From assembly GCF_035751725.1 (NCBI RefSeq), contig NZ_CP142104.1, positions 5,146,001 through 5,210,000 of the forward strand: DNA of 64,000 nt, read 5' to 3'. Origin of the DNA: Pseudomonas frederiksbergensis. Its GTDB lineage: Bacteria > Pseudomonadota > Gammaproteobacteria > Pseudomonadales > Pseudomonadaceae. The notes beneath the pieces were generated by a model. It ran no database searches and was not told the DNA's origin. It was given only the letters and a program-made list of their open reading frames with translations. The translations under genes were made by a program, and so were the position numbers. Below, one piece after another: positions 49,783 to 57,600 of the stretch; the stretch's first letter is position 1; each line of letters opens with the position of its first letter.

Positions 49783-51226
49783 CTTACCAGAGGGCTGGGC
49801 ACTGGGCTCACTCAATGACCTAATTGCAACAGGAGGCCTATTTTCTGACGGGGACTGGATCGAAAGCAAAGATCAAGACCCTCAAGGCGAAAACCGACTT
49901 TTGCAACTTGCAGACATCGGCGATGGTGTTTTTATCAACAAGTCATCTCGCTTCGTCAACAATGATAAATTCCATCTACTAAACTGTACTGAGCTAGAGG
50001 AAGGAGACTTATTAATTGCACGCATGCCTGACCCGCTCGGTCGTGCATGCTTGATGCCCAACCTGAATCAACGCTGTCTAACCGTCGTTGATGTAGCTTT
50101 ATTTCGCTCGGGCTCCCCTGATATATCTCACAAATGCCTGATGCACTTTATTAATTCTCCTATAGTTCGAAAATCTATTGAATTGGAGTCCTCCGGAACA
50201 ACACGCAAAAGGATTGCGAGGGGGAAATTGTCGGAGATAAAACTACCTATTCCGCCAGTTTCCGAACAAAGGCGAATTGCCCAAAAACTCGAAGAACTGT
50301 TGGCCAAGGTAAATGTTCTCACTCTTCGAGTTAACGCCATCCCCGCGCTACTCAAACGCTTCCGCCAATCCGTCCTTGCTGCAGCAGTTGCCGGAAGACT
50401 AACTGAAGAGTGGCGTGCGGAAAACTTAACTTGCTCATTACGCGCACAAATTTCCAGTTTGATAACCGACAAAAATACGTCTTCGTACGGCAACTCTATC
50501 CCTGTGACCTGGGCTTTAAAGAATGCAGGTGACATTTGCGAATTCATCACTAAAGGAACAACCCCGTCAAAAGAAAAAATGAGTGCAGGGCTAGGTGAGG
50601 TACCATTTATTAAGGTTTACAACCTGACATTTACAGGTGCATTAGACTTCTCCATCGACCCGACATTTGTTGATGTAAATACGCACTCGATTGACCTAAA
50701 AAGATCAATCGTTAAACCCGGTGACGTTCTGATGAATATTGTTGGGCCACCCCTGGGCAAGGTTTCTATTGTCCCTGCCACTTATCCTGAATGGAATATA
50801 AATCAAGCTATCGCCCGATTTAGTGCAAACGACGGAATTTCCTCAAAATACCTTGCTCTTTGCCTTCGGACTGAAAGTGTCCTCGCTCATGCTATCTCAC
50901 GCGCAAAAGCTACAGCTGGTCAATTCAACCTGACACTTGAGATTTGTAGAGAGCTGCCAATTCCAGTCCCTCCAGTGGCTGAACAGACCGAAATCGTCCG
51001 CCGCGTCGATCAACTCTTCGCTTTCGCCGACCAATTGGAAGCCAAAGTCATTTCGGCCCAAAGCCGTATCAACCACCTGACCCAAAGCATCCTGGCCAAA
51101 GCATTTCGTGGCGAACTAGTACCGCAAGACCCCAACGATGAGCCCGCCAGCGTGTTGCTAGAGCGCATCAAGGCCCAACGTGCTGCCGCTCCCAAGGCCA
51201 AGCGCGGGCGCAAGGCATCAGCTTGA
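49775..51226 (+). CDS. hsdS: Type I specificity subunit HsdS
   Basis: A 483-residue protein with two target-recognition domains, each followed by a conserved coiled-coil: LPIPPVSEQRRIAQKLEELL (about residue 158) and LPIPVPPVAEQTEIVRRVDQL (about residue 396). The ATG at 49775 has a perfect AAGGAGG 6 bases upstream; a TTG at 49769 is not needed. The recognition domains (about 49800-50950) are visibly more AT-rich than hsdM and hsdR, as expected for parts exchanged between strains. The DNA target cannot be read from sequence. Confidence 0.94.
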   Translation: MSDLPEGWALGSLNDLIATGGLFSDGDWIESKDQDPQGENRLLQLADIGDGVFINKSSRFVNNDKFHLLNCTELEEGDLLIARMPDPLGRACLMPNLNQRCLTVVDVALFRSGSPDISHKCLMHFINSPIVRKSIELESSGTTRKRIARGKLSEIKLPIPPVSEQRRIAQKLEELLAKVNVLTLRVNAIPALLKRFRQSVLAAAVAGRLTEEWRAENLTCSLRAQISSLITDKNTSSYGNSIPVTWALKNAGDICEFITKGTTPSKEKMSAGLGEVPFIKVYNLTFTGALDFSIDPTFVDVNTHSIDLKRSIVKPGDVLMNIVGPPLGKVSIVPATYPEWNINQAIARFSANDGISSKYLALCLRTESVLAHAISRAKATAGQFNLTLEICRELPIPVPPVAEQTEIVRRVDQLFAFADQLEAKVISAQSRINHLTQSILAKAFRGELVPQDPNDEPASVLLERIKAQRAAAPKAKRGRKASA

Positions 51227-51290
51227 GCACACTGCCATCACGTTTTGTACGCTGCCCATTACGCCCCGGCAACTGAACAGGAAGTCATTT

Positions 51291-52202
51291 ATGCCCATCC
51301 CGGATTTTCAGAGCGTCATGCGACCGATCCTGGCCACCGTCGCCGACCATACTCCGCTAGCCCTAAGCGAACTTCGCGAGCGCATCGCTAACGAATTTCA
51401 GCTCAGCGAGGAGGAGCGCAGCGAACGCCTGCCTTCCGGCAAGCAAACGGTCATTAACAATCGAGTCGGTTGGGCGCGCACCTATCTGAATAAGGCGGGG
51501 CTGCTGAGCATTCCGGCAAAGGGACTGGTGCAAATCACCGAACGCGGTCGAGAGGCGTTGAACAGCGGGCCGGCACGTATTACCGTTAGGTGGCTCAAGC
51601 AATACCCTGAATTCGCCGCGTTCCATACGACCAGTCCCGCCGATGACCCAGCGTTAGCCTTGCAGAGCGAACCGGTCGAACAAGCGACTCCCGACGAGCA
51701 ACTGGCCGCCGCACATCAGGCGCTGACGCAATCATTGGCGGATGAACTGCTGGCCCTGGTGCGTGCAGCTTCACCCACTTTTTTCGAGCAACTAGTCGTC
51801 GATCTGATGATCGCCATGGGCTACGGTGGCTCACGCAAGGAAGCAGGACGCGCGACGCAACAAACCAACGACGACGGCATCGACGGCATCATCAAAGAAG
51901 ACAAGCTCGGCCTGGACGTTATCTACCTGCAAGCCAAGCGTTGGACCAACACCGTACATCGCCCGGAAATCGATAAGTTCATCGGCGCCCTCACCCGCCA
52001 ACGCGCCCGTAAGGGTGTGTTCATTACCACTTCGGACTTTTCCAATGGAGCCCGCGAGGCGGCCATGAGTCTGGATATCAAAGTGGTGTTGATCGATGGG
52101 CTGGAACTGGCGCGGCTGATGGTTGAAAACAATTTGGGTTGTAACGTCAAACAGGTTTACGAAGTGAAGCATTTGGATAGCGATTACTTCGTAGAATACT
52201 GA
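51291..52202 (+). CDS. mrr: Mrr-type restriction endonuclease (modified-DNA specific)
   Basis: A 303-residue protein with an N-terminal winged-helix Mrr_N domain (MPIPDFQSVMRPILATVAD...GWARTYLNKAGLL, about residues 5-85) and a C-terminal Mrr catalytic domain. The PD-(D/E)xK core appears as NDDGIDGIIKED (about 193) and IYLQAKRW (about 211), followed by GVFITTSDFSNGAREAA. E. coli Mrr cuts methylated DNA or responds to type III enzymes. ATG at 51291 is chosen by homology; 37 upstream open codons overlap hsdS. Confidence 0.93.
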   Translation: MPIPDFQSVMRPILATVADHTPLALSELRERIANEFQLSEEERSERLPSGKQTVINNRVGWARTYLNKAGLLSIPAKGLVQITERGREALNSGPARITVRWLKQYPEFAAFHTTSPADDPALALQSEPVEQATPDEQLAAAHQALTQSLADELLALVRAASPTFFEQLVVDLMIAMGYGGSRKEAGRATQQTNDDGIDGIIKEDKLGLDVIYLQAKRWTNTVHRPEIDKFIGALTRQRARKGVFITTSDFSNGAREAAMSLDIKVVLIDGLELARLMVENNLGCNVKQVYEVKHLDSDYFVEY

Positions 52203-52291
52203 GCGGCTCTCATCTCCCAACAATAGATATCCGCTATTCCTTGATAAATCGGGTGTACTTATCGCGTGCGCCCCTCCGAAAGAGACGGCAT

Positions 52292-52846
52292 ATGCTCGAT
52301 CAAGACCTGTTGAACGACTTCTCCACTTTATTTGCTTACAGCTGGTATCGAGACTTCCCTATGGACGGTTATAGCCGTGACATCGGCTCGCTCTCGGATT
52401 GGAACGTCCATACTGGATACACCGTGCGACGCGTCGCCGACCTAATGGGCTATTTCGCACACTTCGAGTCTGGCAATCGTACTGACGCGGTGATACGTGA
52501 CACCCAACGAGTCCCCATTGTTTTTGCCGAATGGGAATGGTTAAGTCCCTATGAGAACAATATCAACGAACCCGAAAAACTCTCCGGTGCGGCCCTCAAG
52601 GAGCGACCAAGGTTCTGCTTCCTGTTCAGCTATGCGCCGGCAGGAACAATCGAAAGGCAGTTGGGATATATCGCCAGCAAATGGCTCGCTGACGTACCAC
52701 TGTTGGTATCACTTGTGGAGTTCGAAGGCAGCACTATTCGGGTCTTCAAGGGCATGTCCCTGTACCGTTTGCACGACGGAGTCTGGCAGTTACTGCGTGA
52801 GCAACAGGCATTAGCGTGGAATGTACAAGGTACTCGTTGGGCATAA
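52292..52846 (+). CDS. Unknown protein at the end of the defence island
   Basis: A 184-residue soluble protein with no family I can name. It is rich in Trp and Tyr, with a central VPIVFAEWEWLSPYENNINEPEKL block that resembles a nuclease-like strand with Glu residues, and a beta-rich C-terminal half. There is no signal peptide or membrane segment. AAAGAGA is 8 bases upstream of the ATG at 52292. It follows mrr by 89 bases on the same strand and has its own terminator, so it is probably a member of the defence cluster. Confidence 0.75.
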   Translation: MLDQDLLNDFSTLFAYSWYRDFPMDGYSRDIGSLSDWNVHTGYTVRRVADLMGYFAHFESGNRTDAVIRDTQRVPIVFAEWEWLSPYENNINEPEKLSGAALKERPRFCFLFSYAPAGTIERQLGYIASKWLADVPLLVSLVEFEGSTIRVFKGMSLYRLHDGVWQLLREQQALAWNVQGTRWA

Positions 52847-52874
52847 AAAAGGCCTTGACATGCAAGACCTTTTT
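52846..52874 (+). terminator. Terminator of the defence cluster
   Basis: AAAAAGG paired with CCTTTTT and, inside, CTTG with CAAG, around a 5-base loop; the stem begins at the stop codon. The flanking A- and T-tracts suit termination in both directions, including for the convergent DUF6124 gene. Confidence 0.8.
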
Positions 52875-52897
52875 CCCTGGGGCTGTGCGGCCCCTTG

Positions 52898-53257
52898 CTA
52901 CCTCACCTCAACAATATCCAAAGCCCGATTCGCCAGCAGCTCACTCACCTCAATCACCTGCAAAATCCCCATCGCAACACGCCGGCGCGATCCATCAAGA
53001 TCAAACGCCAAATCACTGATCATGGCATTAGCCGAAGCCAGGTTTTCGCTGAGACTCGCAAGCAAACATTCCGAATCAACATCCGGGGCGATACGGAGAA
53101 TGGAGTTGGGGTTGTCAGACGTTTCCGTCTTGGGCGTAGGCTTTAGATAAAAATCCAACGCCCGGGTGGCAGCATCATCAAGCTTCTTGTTACGAGCAGT
53201 CTGAGCGCGAGATACATGCTCATCTGTAGCAGGCGGGTTTGGTGTAATTTTAGCCAT
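52898..53257 (-). CDS. DUF6124 family protein
   Basis: A 119-residue protein of a family common in Pseudomonas: MAKITPNPPATDE at the start, DAATRALDFYLKP, IAPDVDSECLLASLSENLASANAM and a C-terminal VIEVSELLANRALDIVE helix. Function is not established. From the ATG at 53257 AGGAG lies 8 bases upstream, inside a hairpin; the frame is also open upstream but this is leader DNA. It converges with the defence island. Confidence 0.85.
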   Translation of the reverse strand: MAKITPNPPATDEHVSRAQTARNKKLDDAATRALDFYLKPTPKTETSDNPNSILRIAPDVDSECLLASLSENLASANAMISDLAFDLDGSRRRVAMGILQVIEVSELLANRALDIVEVR

Positions 53258-53480
53258 GGTAAAGCTCCTAGAGTCTGTTGGAGCTACCACCATTCGCTGC
53301 GAAACGAAGTTGGGGTGGCAGCTGTACGCGGGTTCGCAGACCGGGACTCTAGGGACCGGCAGACCCATGGGGTCTCCCACGCACAGCCACCTCTGACGAA
53401 ATCACAGACATGGGCGATCTGCTTTCGAAGGTGACGTTGTGCGCCTATAGAGTCCGGGCTGCGAAACCCGATCACTGATG
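53258..53480 (-). promoter_or_regulatory. Long structured leader of the DUF6124 gene
   Basis: No protein-coding gene in this stretch. A long-range inverted repeat pairs 53333-53351 with 53448-53465 (TTCGCAGACCGGGACTCTA against TAGAGTCCGGGCTGCGAA, one extra base). An inner element, CCACC/GGTGG (about 53287-53318), lies between it and the gene. The ribosome-binding site is in a hairpin: GGAGCT and AGCTCC (53263-53268 with 53280-53285). The decamer GCTGCGAAAC occurs twice (53296-53305, 53458-53467). A similar region precedes other DUF6124 genes in my memory, so it may be a conserved RNA element. Confidence 0.5.
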
Positions 53481-53615
53481 CTCAGTGACAAGACTCAAAC
53501 TACCGACGGGCCCCAAAACGCACAAGCCGGCGGATTCTGGCGTAGTTGTAGGCAATGGCGCAAGACAACGTCAGCCGCGCCCAGATCCCAAGCGCCCCAA
53601 TAAACACGCGTCGTC

Positions 53616-54358
53616 TCACCCCAACGTATTCAAACAAACCACCTTAGGCTGGGTCATTTCCTCATACGCAAACCGCACCCCTTCCCTGCCCAAACTCCCA
53701 TACTTGGAACCATCAAACGGCATCGCATCAAACCGGAAATCCAACGAGTCATTGATCACCACGCCCCCCGCCTCGATCCGTCGTGCAGCGCTCATCGCGG
53801 TGCTGAGGTCGTTGGTGAAAATCCCAGCATGAAGCGCGTACTCAGGCTCGTTCGCCAACGCAATCGCCTCATCAAACGTCTCGAATACCTGCAACACCAC
53901 CACTGGCGCGAACGCTTCGTTGCCCCAAATCCGGCTGGAATGATCGACATTTTCCAACACAGTAGCCGCATAACAATTGCCCTGACGCCGATGCCCGCAA
54001 AGCAACGTGGCGCCTTGCTGCAGCGCTTCGTTCACCACCTGTTCGGCGTTCTGCGCAGCCTGTTGGGTGATCATCGGGCCGCTGAGGAATTTGGTCGCGC
54101 TGTGGATCACCACGTCGACACCCTGTGCCAACGGGTTCTGGTTCAGCGGCGTGGCGAAGGTGTTGTCCGCCACCACCAGCGCGTCGACGCGTTTAGCCGC
54201 GGCGACCAGGCGTCGATGTCGTCGTAACCGTACGCGGCGCTGACGACGATGGGGGTCTGGGTGGCGTTGTAAGGATGCCTGACTTGCTCCTCGCCCCACA
54301 CCGCTCGGGTGCCCGCTCCTGCGTTGATTAGCCCTGCGCTGTCAGGTTTTTTGTTCAT
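53616..54358 (-). pseudogene. Chimeric pseudogene: Cys/Met-metabolism PLP lyase fused to aldehyde dehydrogenase C-terminus
   Basis: The start region (ATG at 54358, [11 protein letters not shown]...[19 protein letters not shown]) is the N-terminus of a cystathionine gamma-synthase-like PLP enzyme. A frame change with an internal deletion (about 54200) leads to a later part, [36 protein letters not shown], which contains the PLP-binding Lys motif SATKFLSG. At about 54073 it joins, without a break, the C-terminal part of an aldehyde dehydrogenase ([21 protein letters not shown] ... [20 protein letters not shown]). The product cannot be functional. It looks like a deletion scar where two separate genes have been joined. 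Confidence 0.85.
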
Positions 54359-54635
54359 TGTGACTACTCGCACTGAGGGAGCGGACGTTGAGCCATCCGC
54401 CGGAATCTGAGGGCCAATATAGGGAAAAGCCGCGCCCCCGAGAAACGATGTTATCGGTGCCAAAGGGGTGGTTTTTTTTAATGGCTGGACGCCTTGGTAA
54501 CTCGCCTCCTGTGGGCTTCTTGCGTGCGCAGGGCCAATTAAAGATTTGCCCTACAAACACTGCCTCCTTCCCTGACTTATTTCCCCAGCCATCCCCGGCA
54601 AAGTCTCGCGCCTCCCTGCGTTGCGAGATGTCTGA

Positions 54636-57600
54636 ATGCGTTTCCCTGACAAGACCCCGTCTCTAAGCGGCGCCATTGGTTCGCTGGTCCTGGCCGTCAT
54701 GAACAAGCCCGATGTCGAGGCGGTGCTACAGGATTTTCGTAATTGCCTGGGCGACTACGACACCTGGGCGGAAAAGTTCTGGAACGGCCAGACGCTGGAC
54801 ATCGAGCAGGTTTTCAAGGTCGGCAACGAAGTGTCGCTCGCGCCTGCGAAGGACGGCGGCAAGCAAGCCAGCGCGGTGGTGGCGAGCTGTCCGGCACAAG
54901 GCCCGCTGACGCTGGTGCATATGTTCCAAGCCTCGCGTTTCGTGCCGATCGGCGACACACCGGTGGTGCTCGAACCCATCATTCGGGACGAGTTGGGGAA
55001 AGAAACGTTTGGCGATCCCATCCCATACGTCATCGGCCCCAGCGGCATTCTGGAAATATCCGAATGCGACCGTGGCCAGCGTTACCGCATCAGCTTTTTT
55101 CCGAATGTCACGACCGATCATGTCAAGGCGCTGTATGCCTCTTATCAAACAGCGATCGCCGAGCTCGAAGGCTGGCTGAAAGCCGAGTGGAAAGCGTTTC
55201 AACCGCTGTGGAAGGAGCATTCGGCAAAAGGTTTCCTGGATCGCTACAACACATTGCAGGACGCTCAGCTGCGTGGCTTTGAAAACGCTTTGTATAAGCT
55301 GTGGGACGACGTCAAACAGATCTTCGATCTGCTGGCGGACCTGCAGGCCAACAGTGAAAAGTTGCTGGAATACTTCACCGAGGCCGAACTTGAGCAACTG
55401 CTGAAAGCATCATCCGAAGCGATCGCCAAAGCGCTGATGATCGCGAGCGATGAGCCCTTGCTCTTCGTTTACACCGCGGCGTTCATCAGTTGGATGCGGA
55501 TGTTGCCGCCCCGTTACTTGGCCGAAATCATAGGGGAAATTCGCGCCGAGATTCTGATCAATTTCCTGTTGGCGGCTGTTACCGGTGGCCTGGGTTTGGG
55601 TCTGCGCCTGAGCGGCAAGGTGCTGCGTTTGGTTCGCTCGGAACACGTCCGGACATGGCTGCAGGCCTCGAGCCAACGCCTGGGCCAACTCGGTGGCGAC
55701 AGCCTTAACGCCCATGCCGATGTGCTCAAGCCGGTCGTGATTGCCGGCCGAGGCCCATCCGTAGGCCCCGCTCCCGTCACACCATTGCACATCACCGCTG
55801 GAGATTCCCCACCACTGTCGGTCAGCAATCCGGCCCCGGTCGTGCGGGAAAAATCCCAGCCCTCTACCCGGCTGAGCAAACAAGAACACCACGACGACGC
55901 CTCCACCCAATCGACAAACCCCAATGGCGACCCCGCCGACAGCGCCGCCCAGACCCGCACCAACGGCTGCCCGGTGTCGATGGTCACCGGCGAAGAACTG
56001 CTGACCCTGGAAGACGGCACCCTCGACGGACGCCTGCCGTTTATCTTCACCCGCCTCTATCGCACCAGCGCCGCCGAGCTCGACATCGGCCTCGGTCGCG
56101 GTTGGAGCCATGCCCTGGCCCATCGCCTGTTGATCGAAGGCGAGCAGGTCATCTGGATCGACCAGGAAAACCGCCGCACCACCTTCCCCCGGCCCAGCCT
56201 GCAACGCCCGGCGATCCACAACAGCCTGGCCCGCGCGGCGATCTTCCTGAGCGACGAGCCGGACGAACTGATCATCGCCCAGCCCGGCGAAGAGGCGCCT
56301 TTCCTACACTTTCGCGACGGTCGTCTGATCGCCTTGAGCGATCGGTACGACAACCGCCTGACCGTCCAGCACAACATCTACGGTGACATCAGTCGCCTGG
56401 ACAACGGCGCTGGGCGCTGCCTGCGCCTGCGCTATGAACACCGCCACCTGGTCGCCATCGACTATCAGAGCTTTCACCCGGCACCGACCCGCGACGAAAG
56501 CTGGCGCACTGAGCAAACGCTGGTTTCCTACCGCTACGACGCCCGTTTCCGACTCGTCGAAGCGACCAACGCCGCCGGCGAAAGCGAACGCTACGACTAC
56601 GACGACCAGCACGTCATCCTCCAGCGGCAACTGGCCGGCGGCGCGAGTTTTTATTGGGAATGGCAAGGCCTCGGCGCGGCGGCCCGCTGCGTGAGGCATT
56701 GGGCGTCGTTTGCGCAGATGGACAGCCGCTACACCTGGGGCGAGGACGGCAGCGTCACCGTCCATAACCTCGATGGCAGCGAGGAAGTCTACGTCCACGA
56801 TGACCGCGCGCGACTGGTGCGCCAAGTCGATCCCGCCGGCGGTGAACACCTCAAGGCCTATGACGAACAGGGCCGGCTGATCGCCGAGCAAGACCCGCTC
56901 GGCGCCGTCACCGAATACCGCTATGACGAAGTCGGACGGCTGGTGGCGCTGATTCCGCCTGAAGATGAACCGACGTCCTACGAATACCGCAACGGTTTCC
57001 TGCATGCTCGGCAACGCGGCAAAGCCGTGTGGACCTACCGCCGCAATGAGCAGGGCGACGTCATCGAGGCCATCGACCCGGACGGCCAAAGCACCTGGTA
57101 CCACTACGACGCCCAAGGGCAACTGAAAACCATCAGCTACCCGGACGCCAGCGCCCATTATTTTGTGCGCAACCACCTGGGCCAGTTGACGGAAGAAACC
57201 CTGCCCGATGGCAGCCAGCGGTGTTTTTCCTACGATGCCCTGGGGCGTTTGCTGACCCGCCAGGACGAACACGGCGCCATCACCCACTACCAATGGGATG
57301 CCGTGGGCCGCTTGCTGCAAACCACCTTGCCCAGCGGCGCGACCCGCGCCTGGAGCTACAACGCCTATGGCAAGGTCATCGCCGAGCGGGACGAACTGGG
57401 CCGCACCACCCGCTACGAATACGCCGACGACCTGCACCTGATCAGCCGCCGCCTCAACCCCGACGGCAGCGAGCTGAAATATCGCTACGACTCGGCGCGG
57501 CTGTTGTTGACGGACATCGAGAACGAATCCGGCGAAAAATATCATCTGGACTACACGCCCAACGGACTGATCCGACAGGAAACCGGCTTCGACGGCCAGC

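Noticed and set aside
54388..54666. A 92-codon frame upstream of the Rhs gene
   Set aside because: Overlaps the Rhs start and the pseudogene promoter area, with no ribosome-binding site or domain.
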